Notes: generated by a model from the sequence alone, not told the origin. DNA of 64,000 bases from Ailurus styani (GCA_002007465.1 LNAC01000065.1:2571804-2635803); one strand, 5' to 3'. Positions 1 through 11,050 are shown, numbered from the stretch's first letter. Numbers and translations are program-made.

Positions 1-109
1 GGTTCAAACAACGCAGGAAGGCTCAGAGGAAAACACTGTGGCCTTCTGGGCCGGTGGCCCCATCCCTCTCGCCTCCTGCCCCATGTGGCAGGCACGAGGA
101 GGGCTGCTT

Positions 110-530
110 TGCATTTGTTCAGTTCATATACTTTAAAACACATAATTGGGACATACCATGACTTTTGCTTTGTGACTTGTTTTTTTCAAGTAACAGCGTG
201 TCTGGGATATCTTTCCATAAAGTCTCCATATATTCTCTTAACGAGCACACGATATTCTGTATCATACTTTATTTAACATTTCCCATTTAGGAGTTTCTAA
301 TTTTTCACTAGTAGAAAAAATCCGCTCCTATGAAAGTCTTGTGTATTTATCTTTGTGTTCCTAGTTAAATACCTTTTCCAGTATCTTTTCCAATAGAAGT
401 TTCTGGAATCGAGTTTCTTCTAGCATAGAATTCCTGGGTCAAACATTACATACACTTAGTTTTGTTAGGTGCCGTCCAGCAGCGTCCCCAAAAGACTTCA
501 CCAGTTGGCAGTGCCTCTAACAGAAGAGCC
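110..530 (-). mobile_element. Old L1 (L1M-type) 3' region, antisense
   Basis: The plus strand reads like the reverse of the L1M/L1ME 3' region: a cold-spot of T-rich sequence with the landmarks 'ttgtgacttg', 'atctttcc' and 'ctgggtcaaa'. It is heavily diverged and has no open frame of interest. The family assignment rests on remembered consensus wording; the boundaries are approximate. Confidence 0.5.
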
Positions 531-1314
531 CAGAGCTCCATCCTCGAGGCCTGTCAGTGGTTTTCTAGGCACTGAACTCTCTTTTCCTTTAACATTGCCA
601 CAGTGGTTGTGACTTCCTGCCACAGAGTCCTGTTCGAGACACCATGCTAAGATCACACATCTCCCTGCGCAAAGCACTTCTGTGGCTGCCAAGTCCAGTT
701 CAAACTACAGCATTATATGCGTCCCTTGTGTATTTATCTCACCGACCAGTCACAGCCTTTCTTGTCTCTGGCATCAAGAATGACTCAGCCTGCCCTTCAG
801 CCTCCCCAGAATCCGGCTCCATTCCCTTGTTCGCCAGTCTGGTTTTGGTGTTTTCCTACATTCCTCCTGGGCTCCGGATGGGAGTATCTCCACCTGGGCT
901 GCTCTAATCTGGGAGCGGGGGATACCTGGTGCTCCCTCAGAGGCACTCTGTTCTTCAGGCTTTGGTTTTTTCCTCTCTGGGCTCGACCGTCCCTCCCGGT
1001 CCGTCCTTTATCTGTGCCCACCACTCAGGATGGTCCCACCCTCTTGCCGACTGCCAGGGGGACGCTAGCTCCCGTGGCTCCCTTCTCTGCTCTCGCGTGG
1101 GCTTTGTTCTGGAACGTGTTCCGTGCCCCCCCGCCCCGCCCGCTTTGAACTCAGCATTTTATTTTATTGGAGTGTAACGCTCTTCTTTGGTCATTGTTTC
1201 ACACACGTGTGTATTTTGTCTCAATCTGGATTGTAAGGTCTTGATGTAAAAGCTACCCCATGCTGTTTTCCTTTTACGAAAGTGTTTAAAGCAAGAGAAA
1301 AGAAAAGGAAGGAT
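531..1314. other. Unique sequence, no gene seen
   Basis: No recognised repeat. Overlapping open frames of up to 143 codons run through it on the plus strand, but their translations are proline- and serine-rich, lack domains and have no supporting splice or promoter context. I read them as chance frames in C-rich DNA. Confidence 0.5.
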
Positions 1315-1490
1315 TTTTATTGAATGCCAATTATGGATAAAACGGTTTCTTAGCATGACCTCATTGAATTTCCACAATAACCCTGGAAAGATATTTTTAC
1401 CTTTTGGAGAGACATAACAACTTCCTCCTGGCAAATTCTCCCAACTCAAATTTAGTTCTGCCTCACCACAGGCCACAGTGATTCCTAAAG
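1315..1490 (-). mobile_element. MIR SINE, antisense
   Basis: The order 'cttagcatgacctcattgaa', 'acaataaccctgg' and 'tttttaccttttggagag' matches the antisense MIR core (tctcattta..., acaaccctatgagg, ccattttacagatgagg). The copy is strongly diverged. Confidence 0.5.
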
Positions 1491-2488
1491 ACATCGCCTG
1501 ACCAAGTGCCCCTTAGACTTTTATACTCCTGGGCGGGAGGGCTGGTGAACTCCTACCATGAGTAACTAACTTATGAAAAATGAAGATGTGCCTTCTTTGT
1601 CTGGAAGGACGGTGTTTCAGGACTCTCAAGACACTTGCTCTGTGTGCTTTGATTTTTCTTTCAGATATTTAAAAAAAACTTTTATTTTTTAAAAAACTTC
1701 TTGTTTTGAGATAATTTTAGACTTATAGGGAAGTTGCCAGAACATTACAGGGAGTTCCCTGCTATTCCCTTTAGGAAGCTCTTCCTAATGTTTAAAATCT
1801 TATAAAAATAGAGTATAATTATGAAAACTAAGACATTAACATTGGCATAATGCTAGTAACTAAGCTATGGATGGTGGTAGCATTTTCCCGGTTTCCCCCC
1901 TGATGTCTTCTGTTCCAGAATCCAACCGGGGACACTACATTGCCCTTAAGTATCGTGTCTCTTTGGCCTCCCCTCTTCCCGATCTAGGACAGTTCCTCAG
2001 TCTTTTCTTGCTTTTTGTGACTTTGATAGTTTTGAAGAATACTGATCAGGTATTTTGTAGAATGCCCTTCAGTGTGGGTTTGCCTGACATTTTCTCAGTA
2101 TCATATGGGTTATGGATCTGGGGGAGGAATACCGCAGGGGCGATGTGCCTGCCCTTCTCAGTGGGTCACATCAGGGGTACAGGCCATGATAATGACATCA
2201 CTAGCGATGTTAGCTTTGACCAGTTGGCTAGGATGGTTTCTCTGCTGTAAAATAACTGTATTTTACCTTTGAAATTAATAAATATTTATTTCGGGGAAAA
2301 TAGTTTGAGATTATGGAAATATCTTGTTTCTTCTTAAATTTTCACTCACTAATCTCAGTGTCTCTCAGTAGGTTATGCCTTCAGTAGGTACTACCATGGT
2401 GTTCTAATAGTGATTTTCTATTTTTGTCATTCTGTTTACATGGATAAATTGGAATTCTTCTGTAAGGAAGTGTTGTTCTTTCTCTCCC

Positions 2489-2520
2489 ATGTATGTATGT
2501 ATGTATGTATGTAGTATGTA
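2489..2520. repeat. (ATGT)n microsatellite
   Basis: About seven tandem ATGT units, the last ones imperfect. It lies inside the antisense L1. Confidence 0.9.
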
Positions 2521-2927
2521 AGCATTCATGCACTCAATCATTTACTTACCCACTATGGACTCAGGGGTATTTATTTTATTTTTTGGGTTATAATCCAATA
2601 GTACTGTTATTTATTTTATTGCCCGGATTGCTCCAGCTTCAGTCACTGGAAGTTCTTTGAGGTTGAATCCTGTGTCTTTTAACATGCCTTCTCTTCCTCT
2701 TTGTTACGATCACCTTGTTAAGTTTTACCACCATAAGATGCTCCCAGTTCATCTTGGATTTTTCCTGCTCCAGCCCTGGTTTCTTTCACTGGAATGTGGT
2801 TTTAGAAACCAAGATCAGGGCACTAGGTGTACTCGTTGCTACTGGGCTATTACTACTTCTAGGCTCTCTCAGGAGATGGACTGAGTTAGAACACATATGT
2901 GTGTATCCTAATCTATGCAAACATAAA

Positions 2928-2996
2928 TATTATCTATCTATCTACTTATCTATCTATCTATTATCATCTATTTACCTATTATTTATCATATATCAT
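2928..2996. repeat. (ATCT)n microsatellite, interrupted
   Basis: ATCT units with interruptions (acttatc, atcatc, acct). The tract is probably length-variable between individuals. Confidence 0.85.
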
Positions 2997-3021
2997 CATC
3001 TTCCTATTGCTTAAAGTAAAT

Positions 3022-3245
3022 ATGAGACTTAATACCAAAGCCAAAGACACTACAAGAGCAGAGTAGTGGGAGAGTGAGGAGTTACTGTTTAACGGGTACA
3101 GAGTTTCACTTTGGGACCATTGCAATGTTGTGAAGGTGGATAGTGGTCATGGTTACTCCACAATGTGAATGTACTGACTTATACACCTAAAAAGTGTTAA
3201 AACAGGAAAAATTTCTGTTACGCATATATGACCATAACAAAAAAC
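3022..3245 (+). mobile_element. L1 3' end, internally deleted
   Basis: The start, 'accaaagccaaagacacta', resembles mid-ORF2 of L1. The rest, with 'gttactgtttaacgggtac', 'agagtttcactttggga' and 'aatgtgaatgtactgac', matches an L1 3' end, so an internal deletion has joined the two. It lies head-on to the antisense L1 just upstream. Confidence 0.6.
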
Positions 3246-4149
3246 ATAGCTGTAAGTTCACACTGCTCCCTCCCAACCCCCGCAATCTCTATCGCGTTTA
3301 TTCCAGCTTCCCCTTTGCCTTCTTTGTGACTTCTTTCTCTAGCAGTAAGAAACTTGGCTCTCACTATCTGCAATGCGTTTTCTTATATGTTCCTCACTGA
3401 CATGTGCAGAAAGTAAGTTCAGAATTGTTAACCCAATACCCCTGTGGGAAACAAATGTACCAACCAGAGTACAGTGTTTATGTATTTTGTTTTAGTCTTT
3501 AGCCTCAGAGTACTGAGTCAGGATACTGTTTTCCAAAGTTGCTTAGCTAGGTTCCTTCCCTCCTCACCCTCTTCAATGTGCTTATGTCATTCATTTGTAT
3601 TACGCTTGGATTCATTTGTCACAAGTGCCTGCTTGACGGCCAATGAGATAACGCATGTGGGGTGCCTAATGCACTACCTGGCATGAAACAGGGTCTTAAG
3701 AAATATGAGCCGAATCTGAATTTGTGGCAGTGATTAGTGTTGTCCATCAGCTTCATTACTCCAGGCCTATAAAATGTCAAAAGAGCTTTGATCGGGTTTT
3801 GAGGACCATTCTTGTCTGTGACTCAGAACTAGGGTAACCAGCCCACAGAAATCAAGTCAGAAGAGCTGCCCTCATTAACATCGCACTTTAGACAGCTGAC
3901 ATACTTCTCCCAGGACAATAAATCTGTATGTTCAAACTATGACTAACAGTGAAAGGTGTGAATCATGCAAGGGATAGAGAAGATTTCGAGGGCGTAAAAC
4001 TCTATAGAAACCCAATAAAGTGTCTCAAAACAGCCCTCCTTTCTCCTCTCTGTCACTTTTCCATATCAGTCCTTCACCTCTTGATCTCTACAGTGGATTC
4101 TGATGCTGAGATTCTAGTGTCGAGATGCCTCACCTCAGTCAACTGGAGA
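3246..4149. other. Mostly unique sequence
   Basis: No gene is seen. A weak MIR or L2 tail may lie near 3620-3715 (gcctaatgcactacctggc). Open frames here are under 85 codons and have no recognisable domain. Confidence 0.45.
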
Positions 4150-4530
4150 TTCAGGTAAGATTTTATGGTGGCAGGCAACAGACACCAACCCTACATAACT
4201 TGAGCAGAATAGGAGTGTGGGGGAGGATTTGTGGTGGATGATAGAATTGAAGAGAAAGCTGCTGAACCCCGTTTCTGAACGACAAGGACTTAGAAGCTCC
4301 AGGAAGCTTGGTGGCAGGGACCAATTGCCACAGTGTCCAGGCCATGGCTGCCTGAATGAATCACTTGCAGAAACCTCTCTGCATCTTTCCACTCAAGACT
4401 CTATGTCTGGGAGGGTTCCACTGCTATAGCCTGGGTCACATGGCCACTCCTGGGTTGAGGGAAGGCAGAAAACCTTGAATAGAGAGTCAGCAACAGGGAG
4501 AGGGTGGTAGATGGCAAGCAGCAGATGTCC
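4150..4530 (+). mobile_element. Ancient interspersed repeat, family not identified
   Basis: The stretch has the wording of an ancient repeat found many times in mammalian genomes: 'cctacataacttgagcagaa', then 'ctctgcatctttccactcaa' and 'agcctgggtcacatggccac'. I cannot name the family. The short open frames on both strands are explained by the repeat. Confidence 0.4.
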
Positions 4531-4964
4531 ACTACTTTCTGTGATGTACGCACCTTCCATCCATCTGTTGTGAGCTCTGAGTTAATTGATCGATTAAAAA
4601 AAAACACAAAGCAATAGACAAACTTTCCCCACATTCTCTACATGTATTCACTTTAAATCTTAAGTAGTTATATCCTCACTTCCAGGGCAGGTGTGAATGG
4701 ACAATGGTATGTGGTTGGCTCTGCTGTCGTCCGAAGGCTATAGGCCATCCTTCAGGAAGTGTGAAGTCCATGGTCAGGGCGGATCCCTTGGACATCTATC
4801 TAGCGTCTTTTGAGATAGCCCTTTACTATGGAGTTTGGATATTGGGTTGAAGCCCTTGGAATTTCCCTGATTTCACATTTTATGCAATCTTCAAATAATA
4901 TCCATGTAGAAGTTAGGTTGGGTGTGGAAGTCAATTTAATACAACACCAAGTTTAAAGGCATAG

Positions 4965-5100
4965 AAGTTTGGAATTTGAAAGACTGGAATTCAAATTCTG
5001 ATGTGACCACATAACCTCTGTGTGTTCTTTAGGGTTATTTAGCTTCCTTACGGCTCAGTTTCCATATCTGTAAAATATAGAAAGGGTCTAGTGGGTAAAG
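4965..5100 (+). mobile_element. MIR SINE
   Basis: Matches the MIR core order: 'gaattcaaattctgatgtg', 'acctctgtgtg', 'ggctcagtttccatatctgt' and 'aaaatatag'. A second copy follows directly. Confidence 0.65.
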
Positions 5101-5290
5101 GCACAAGCCAGGGGATGAGATACTTGGATTGATTCCCCAACCCACACTCAATGGCCATATGACCACGGGAACGTTCTTCAGTGTCTTTTAAATCTTTCCT
5201 TATCTGTTAAATGGAATAATGGTAGTGCTTCCCTCCAAGGCTTGATCTGAGAACTAAATGAGGCAATTTATATATGTCACCAACGTTATT
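5101..5290 (+). mobile_element. MIR SINE, second copy in tandem
   Basis: Contains 'atggccatatgaccacggga', 'ccttatctgttaaatggaat' and 'aactaaatgaggcaattta', which follow the sense MIR consensus. It is independent of the MIR immediately upstream, since the core motif occurs twice. Confidence 0.6.
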
Positions 5291-6511
5291 ATTAGCCTAG
5301 AATTCCCTCTGAGGATTAAAATCCTGTATGTGAGGTGGATGGCATAGGGCCTTCCCTCCTATGGACAACCTTACATAAGGTTGACCATTGATACCACGTG
5401 GCTTAATGGCTGTTTGTGAATTATGTGCGCTTCCTTGTATTTGTGTGGGTAATTGAGTTTCTGTGTACGTCCATATATTTTCAGCAAATTGCCTTGTAAC
5501 TGGTGAGAGACTTGCTGCTGTTTTTTTATCTTCAGAGAATTCTGAAGGATTGCAAAGACCTGAGGAGGCTTTTGGAAAACTGTTTAATAAACGGATTTGA
5601 CTCAACAATCTAACTTCCTCTTGAGTTACTGAAGTGGCGAGACTCACCCTTAACTGCGAGTTTCTATTTGGAGAGCTCTAAAGGTAGAGCTGAAAATATA
5701 TGCTAAATGTAGTCTCACTTAGATGAAGAAAACAACAGGCAGTCTTTTCTTTTCTTTTTTTAAAGCGTAATTTCTTTGTCCCCAGTTTCCCAGAGATTTG
5801 CTGAATTTTCCACTTAACTTTGTGGAGACCGAAACGTTCAACTGTGTCCCGGGACTAGGGGCGGCCTACAGATCCCACGAAAGTGACTTTAGAGCCAGAT
5901 TCCTTCCTGCCTTCGGCATTGGGAGAGTTTTCCTTTCTATGACCTAGATTTCCTATCTTCATCAAGAGTCCTACCACCCTGCTTTCCCATTCCTTTTGGA
6001 TGCTTGAACACTGCCCTTCTGATCTCCTGACTTATCACCTCCTGCTTCTCTCGAGGCTGCCGATCTCTTCCCTGGTGACCTCAGTGTCTGTCCCAGAGGG
6101 TCTGTGATTTCATGCTCATGATGTTCTTGGGAGCATGGAAACCGCTCCCTCCGCTCCTCTAAGGGAGAGGCTGTTTTAAAAAACTTATTTAACTTCTCAC
6201 TAACCACACCACCCCTGGGGGCCTCGGGCAAGTGGCTTCTCTGACCCCCAGGCACCCCATCTCCACATCTTCTGGAGAGATGGGCCTTTTTAGTTCTTCA
6301 AAATGACTTCCTTGGGATGGTTCCAAAGGCTCCCTGTCTGACAGTGCCTGTGAATTCAGTCTTCAATCCCTTTTGAGGTTCCCGTGTGTCTGGTAGCATA
6401 TACACACTTCACACTGATGACAAAGCTATGCTTTTTTAGGTGCTTAACTATTTTTGAAGGGGGGGGTGTCACACTATTACTTTCAAACTCTCCTTTTATT
6501 TAATTTCTAAT
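5291..6511. other. Unique sequence, no gene seen
   Basis: No repeat or gene recognised. Minus-strand frames of 116 and 94 codons lack domains and show no coding bias that I can judge. A run of eight G sits near 6460. Confidence 0.5.
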
Positions 6512-6738
6512 TGCCCATTTCCTTTTTTTTAAATTAAAGATTTTATTTATTTATTTGACAGAGAGAGAGAGAGATCACAAGTAGGCGGAGAGGCAGGCAG
6601 AGAGAGAGGAGGAAGCAGGCTCCCCACTGAGCAGAGAGCCCGATGCAGAGCTTGATCCCAGGACCCTGAAACCATGACCTGAGCCGAAGGCAGAGGCTTA
6701 ACCCACTGAGCCACCCAGGTGTCCCTGCCCATTTCCTT
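6512..6738 (-). mobile_element. Can-SINE with target-site duplication
   Basis: A full-length antisense carnivore SINE occupies about 6525-6725. On the plus strand it shows the poly-T/(TTTA) tail, a GA-rich block, and the tRNA-derived head ending 'ctgagccacccagg'. The direct repeat tgcccatttcctt flanks it at 6512-6524 and 6726-6738, the mark of L1-driven insertion. Divergence is low. Confidence 0.95.
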
Positions 6739-6912
6739 AACTTCCAAGTTTTACATAGGTGAATTCTCCCACTAAAACAGTGAATTTTGCAAAAAAACAA
6801 AAACAAAAACAAAACTCAACATTAGTCTTCTATTCTGAATCTCTCCAAATTGTAAGCTGTGGATGGGCTTTAGGAAGGAAATGTGTTGTGGGGAAAAGTC
6901 ATTATATTCATC
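6739..6912. other. Short unique interval between two SINEs
   Basis: Nothing recognised apart from an A-rich (CAAAA)n patch near 6793-6814. Confidence 0.5.
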
Positions 6913-7144
6913 AAAATGTTTATAACTTTAGGGCACCTGGGTGGCTCAGTGGGTTAAAGCCTCTGCTTTCGGCTCAGGTCATGATCTCAGGGTTCTGGGA
7001 TCGAGGCCCGCATCGGGCTCNNNNNNNNNNNNNNNNNNNNNNNNNNNNNNNNNNNNNNNNNNNNNNNNNNNNNNNNNNNNNNNNNNNNTCTCTCTGTGTC
7101 AAATAAATAAATAAAATCTTTAAAAAAAATGTTTATAACTTTAG
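6913..7144 (+). mobile_element. Young Can-SINE, interrupted by an assembly gap
   Basis: The tRNA-like head starts near 6932 (gcacctgggtggctcagtgg), and the tail with (AAAT)n and poly-A ends near 7125. The 19-base repeat aaaatgtttataactttag occurs perfectly at 6913-6931 and 7126-7144. The middle is replaced by 68 Ns, close to the roughly 65 bases missing from a normal copy. Translations reading through it are SINE sequence, not protein. Confidence 0.95.
7021..7088. other. Assembly gap (68 N)
   Basis: A run of 68 N inside the SINE, starting right after 'gcatcgggctc' and ending at the CT-rich tail. By comparison with the copy at 63556-63753, it should hold the middle and CT-rich part of the SINE. 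Confidence 0.98.
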
Positions 7145-7497
7145 TTTTGCTAATGAATTGTTTGGGGCATTTAGAAGACTTCTTGAAATTAATTCCTTTT
7201 AGTTCCAAAGCCCACCCACCATTCTTTTGCTAATCTGTAGCATCATCAGCTGCTTACCCAAACTACTGAACTACCGGAGGCATCCATCAATGGAGCGATT
7301 TGGGGAGCAGGCCGATGAGGAGTCTGTCTGGCTCCCTTTTCTGGACCTCTGTATGTGAAGACAATATTGCTGTTTGTGTCTGGGTGACCTTAGGTGGGAC
7401 CTGGTGACAGCATATGGAAGTCAATGTGCCTTGAACAAGGTGGGAGGGGCATAGGACTTCACTGTTTAAATGAATGCATTTTTCCACTCTGGGAAGG
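7145..7497. other. Unique sequence, no gene seen
   Basis: No recognised repeat or coding signal. Confidence 0.5.
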
Positions 7498-7800
7498 TAT
7501 TTGTTGAGCACTTACTGTATACCCAACATTGTGCTTGGTGCTACAGAAGGCATAATCAAATTCAAGACCTGGCTTCTGCTAACTTCAAAATAATCTTGTT
7601 GGAAAGAGAGGAACGAGTTTTGGGGACTGATGCAGATATCAAGTAGAAAATGGTGCACATCAGCCTAACAGCCCCATGGTTATAACTAAGTTCATGTGTT
7701 AAGTGCAACTGGAGTGTAGAAAAGTGATAGAGAAGAAGATTAAAATTGTTGGGAGGTCTTCCTGGGGGAAGTGGCTTTGAGGGGGTCTTTGAAGGAAGGA
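7498..7800 (-). mobile_element. L2 LINE 3' end, antisense
   Basis: Begins with the antisense L2 tail 'tatttgttgagcacttactg', then 'cattgtgcttggtgctac'. It later contains 'ggtcttcctgggggaagtgg', matching the antisense L2 block. The copy is ancient and truncated. Confidence 0.65.
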
Positions 7801-7837
7801 GGCTCCATCGTTGGTATCTAAATGTGTTGTCTTTATA

Positions 7838-7995
7838 GACAGGCAGACCTAGGTGTGAATCACATGCCTCATTTCAGAGGTCGTGTGACCTTGGGCAAGT
7901 TAGCTCATCTTTCTGAGCTTCAGTTTCCTCATCTGTAAAATACAGAAAACATATCACAGGGTTATGGATATTACATATGATGACATAGTAAAGGA
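7838..7995 (+). mobile_element. MIR SINE
   Basis: A clear sense copy: 'tgtgaccttgggcaagtta', 'cttcagtttcctcatctgt' and 'cacagggttatggatatta'. This is one of the best-preserved MIRs in the window. Confidence 0.85.
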
Positions 7996-8004
7996 CCGTG
8001 GTGC

Positions 8005-8335
8005 CATGGTGTTTCAATGGGAGAAAAGAAAGACTTCCACAAATGCTGCTGGAACACCCAGATATCCATATGGGGGGAAAATGAACTTCTGTCCCTACAT
8101 CGCTCCACACACAAAAGTTCATCTGAGATGGTTTAAAAATGCAACATCTAAAACCAGAGCCATCAATCTAAAAGAAAGCATGGGAGAATGTCTTAGTCAC
8201 CTTGGGCCAGGGAAAGACTTCTGTGTCAGGATGTGGAGAGCACTAACCATAAAAGATAAAATTGATAAGTTAGACAATATCAAAATTAAGAATTTCTGCT
8301 CATTGAAAGATACTGTTAAGAAAATAAAAAGGTAA
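8005..8335 (+). pseudogene. L1 ORF2 C-terminal remnant
   Basis: L1 ORF2 encodes the endonuclease and reverse transcriptase that copy L1 into the genome. One frame here keeps roughly 100 residues of its C-terminal region, with recognisable words such as ALTIKDKIDKLDNIKIKNF and SLKDTVKKIKR. The endonuclease and reverse-transcriptase domains are absent and the frame stops at 8335. The upstream part of this open frame is MIR sequence, so its apparent start codon has no meaning. It is not a functional gene. Confidence 0.8.
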
Positions 8336-8476
8336 GCCATAGACTCGGAGAAAATATTCATAGTACATATAATCTAACAAAAGACTCATATCCAGAAAAT
8401 ACCAAGGACTCTTACAACTCAACAGGAAGAAGACAACCCAATAAAAACATGGGCAAAAGATTTGAACAGAAAGCTC

Positions 8477-8516
8477 AAAAAAAAAAAAAAAAGAAAGAAA
8501 GAAAAAAAAGAAGAAG
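8477..8516. repeat. Poly-A/(GAAA)n tract inside the L1
   Basis: A run of A followed by GAAA and GAAG units. On the other strand it gives phenylalanine-rich frames of no significance. Confidence 0.85.
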
Positions 8517-9322
8517 CTATATAGATGGATAATAAATACATGAAAAGATAATTCATACATTTATTCATCTGGAAAAAGCAATTTAAAATCAGAATAAGAT
8601 ACTGCCAGATGTCCATTAAAACAACTAAAATTAAAACCACTGATAATACCAAGTTGTAGAAGAACTGGAACATTTACACTCTGCTGGGAAGAATTTAAGT
8701 GGCACACCACCATGGAGAACTGTTTGCCAATTTCTTACAAAGTTAAACGTACATCTATGCTATGACTCAGCACTTAAATTTATAGATATTTATCCAAGAG
8801 ATGTGGAAACGTATGTCCACAAAAAGACTTATGCAAGAATGTTCAGAGCAGTCTCATTCATAATAGCCAGAAACCAGAAACTTCTATGTTCATCAACATG
8901 AAAAGAGAAGCAAATTATGGGATATCTGTTATAATTGAATACTATTTAGCACTAAGAAGGGCAAATGATTGACACATACCAACATGGGTGAACCTCATGA
9001 TGTGAGTGAAAGATATCAGTCACAAAAGAGAATTTACAGCCCGATTCCTTTTATGCTGAATTCTAGGACAGATAAGAAGAATCCATAGCGATAGAAATCA
9101 AACAGTTGTCTTTGTAGGAGGGAACTGAGCGGAAAGTGGGACAAAGGAGATTAGTAGGATGACGGGCCTGATCTCTGTCTCCACTGGACTGACAGTTCTG
9201 TGAGTGTGTATAATTGTCCAAGCTCTAATGTATGGAATTATTGAATCACTATATTGTATACCTGAAGCTAATATAACACCGCATGTTAATTATACTTCGA
9301 TAAGAAAATAAACATAAAAACA

Positions 9323-9700
9323 CCCTCATTGAGCTGAATATTTAAGATCTGTGCATTTACTGTATGTAAATTATTTCTAAATACCAAAGGATATCATGGT
9401 AATGCACACAGTGCGTGGTGACTTCTCAGGAAGAGTGGCCATGGGTATCACAGGCATGGACAATGACCTCGGGAGTTTCAGTTTTGATCTCCTGCCTAAT
9501 AAGCCAATGTCTTGGTCAGTCACTGCCTTTGGCAGTAGGGTCCAGTGGGACTCATGTAAGACTCTTGGCAGATGCTGGGACGTTCTTTTTGTTGCCCACA
9601 ATTATGCACCTGAATTCTGCATGCACACATACACTCTTGCTCTCTCCTCACCGCTCTTTCTCACTCTCTCCCTCTCACACACACAATCATGAGCTGACTG
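9323..9700. other. Unique sequence, no gene seen
   Basis: Short open frames on both strands overlap here, and none has domain content. A CT/CA-rich stretch at 9640-9685 leads into the pyrimidine tract. Confidence 0.5.
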
Positions 9701-9910
9701 CCTGCCTGCCTCCCTCCCTCCCTTTCTTTCTTCCTTTCCCCTCCCTCTCTTCCTTCCTTCCATCCTTCCTCTCTTCCCTCCCTCCCTTCCCCCTCTTTCC
9801 TTCCTTCCCCCCTTCCTCCCTCCCTTCCTTCCCTGCTCCCTCCTTCCCTCCTTCTCTTCCCTCCCTCCCTCCCTCTCTCCTTCGTTCGTTCGTTCGTTTG
9901 TTCCTTCCTA
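9701..9910. repeat. Long pyrimidine (CCTT/CCCT)n tract
   Basis: About 210 bases that are almost pure C and T on the plus strand, with only a handful of purines. It ends in a (TTCG)4 block at 9881-9896. The 183-codon frame covering it is a serine/proline low-complexity artefact, as are the Arg/Glu/Gly-rich frames on the other strand. Confidence 0.95.
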
Positions 9911-10825
9911 TCACTTATCATCTTTATCCCACCTCATTCCAAAGCCAATGGAATGTTGGCCACTAAATAAAATGGTGTAGGAAGTCCACGTAAAAACAAA
10001 GCCACAAAGAAATAGACACCATTTGGTGCTGAACCCTTGCTAGAGGCAGGCTACACATTTGGCTCTGAGCTTCCTGGTCACAGCGACAAAAGAGAAAGGC
10101 CATTAGTTACTAAACAGCCCACAGAACAGATTAACTCTGTCACAAAGCAGTGTCTTGGGCTGGGATCTGTTGTTCAGAGCCCCAGGTTTCCAATTTGTTT
10201 GCCTGAGTGGTGGATTAGTGGCGAGGAGGGAAGGAACCAGAGATTTTTTCGCTCTTGGCTGGCTTCCTGGCAGGGAGCTGCTGAGAGTTTCCTTTTGGAA
10301 GTGAGAGGCGCTGGGGTACTCCCTGCCGTGGAGACGGCATTATTTGTATCCGGAGTCTCTGTGGTCGTCCTTTGCGTGCTCAGCCTGTCCCCACTACGTG
10401 CTTTATCTTCACGCTGTTTTTCTGTGATTTCAGTTTTGAAGCTGACACCTTTTCTCGAGTTAAATTCTGGCCAGACAAGCTTGTTGCTAAATGGCCCATC
10501 CCTGCGGAGGTCTCTTTCATTCATCTTGGCTATTTCTCTTTGATAATGGTAGACTTGTATTTTTCCTTCCCCTTTTCAGAGTCATTTTAGACTTTAAAGC
10601 CTTTTAGCGTTTCATCTGGAGCTATCAAGTCCTTTTTTTCGATGGAGAACCTTCTCCCATTGACCCTTTTAAGAATGAGCTTCCCAAGTGCAAGCAGTCA
10701 CTGGTCTTGCAATGTATTACAGATCTGTCTTTCTCTTGTCTTAAAGAGTTATTTCCCCTCTGAATCTGCCATTTGGTAGCTGGAAATGAGATTTTCGGAC
10801 TTGTCCCTGGAATGAAATCTTGGCT
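9911..10825. other. Unique sequence, no gene seen
   Basis: Holds a 168-codon plus frame (10037-10543) and a 116-codon minus frame on the same DNA. Neither shows a domain, signal peptide or exon boundary that I trust. Confidence 0.45.
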
Positions 10826-11050
10826 TCCAGGAGTGAGGAACTTGTAGTTGTCAAGCACACCAGACTGGGTGTTGGGGATCTAGATTCCAGGTTAACTTCT
10901 GGGGCTGATGACTTCTGGGGCAAGTGACATAAGCTTCCTGGACCTGCTTTCCTCGTAGTGAAGCGGAGGAAATAGTCTCAGAACGTTGTTGTTAAGGTCA
11001 AATAAGATACCACACTTGAAAGTGCTTTGAGAATCTGAGTGCTTTAAATT
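10826..11050 (+). mobile_element. MIR SINE
   Basis: The sense MIR order is visible: 'gatctagattccaggttaac', 'ggggcaagtgacataagct' and 'ttgttaaggtcaaataagat', followed by 'aaagtgctttgagaa'. Confidence 0.65.

Larger units (their letters stand above)
1670..3005 (-). mobile_element. Old L1 fragment, antisense, with internal simple repeats
   Basis: The plus strand follows the antisense order I recall for an old L1: 'tgccagaacattacag', 'tctgttccagaatccaa', 'gacagttcctcagtcttt', 'attttgtagaatgccc' and 'aattaataaatat'. Similarity continues past 2600 with the block around 2640-2880. Two tetranucleotide microsatellites have grown inside it. The frames at 1867-2250 and 2715-3014 fall in this repeat and are not genes. 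Confidence 0.6.
8005..9322 (+). mobile_element. L1 LINE, 5'-truncated, ORF2 end plus 3' UTR
   Basis: The start matches the C-terminal part of L1 ORF2. The end (tatattgtatacctgaagc, then 'gttaattatacttcgataa') matches the 3' UTR and A-rich tail seen in L1 copies of carnivores and other mammals. Later ORF2 motifs persist in broken frames, for example the segment near 8860 'cataatagccagaaacc'. It is a dead, 5'-truncated copy of about 1.3 kb. Confidence 0.85.

Noticed and set aside
717..1148. 143-codon open frame
   Set aside because: Pro/Leu/Trp-rich chance frame in C-rich DNA, with two other overlapping frames on the same strand.
6932..6990. tRNA-like A and B box regions in SINE heads
   Set aside because: They are the tRNA-derived heads of Can-SINEs, repeated across the window, and lack a full cloverleaf and acceptor end. 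They are not tRNA genes.
9415..9966. 183-codon open frame
   Set aside because: Most of it is Ser/Pro/Phe low complexity encoded by the pyrimidine tract, and the opposite strand is equally open.
10037..10543. 168-codon open frame
   Set aside because: No recognisable domain, overlapped by a 116-codon frame on the other strand, and no promoter or exon structure.
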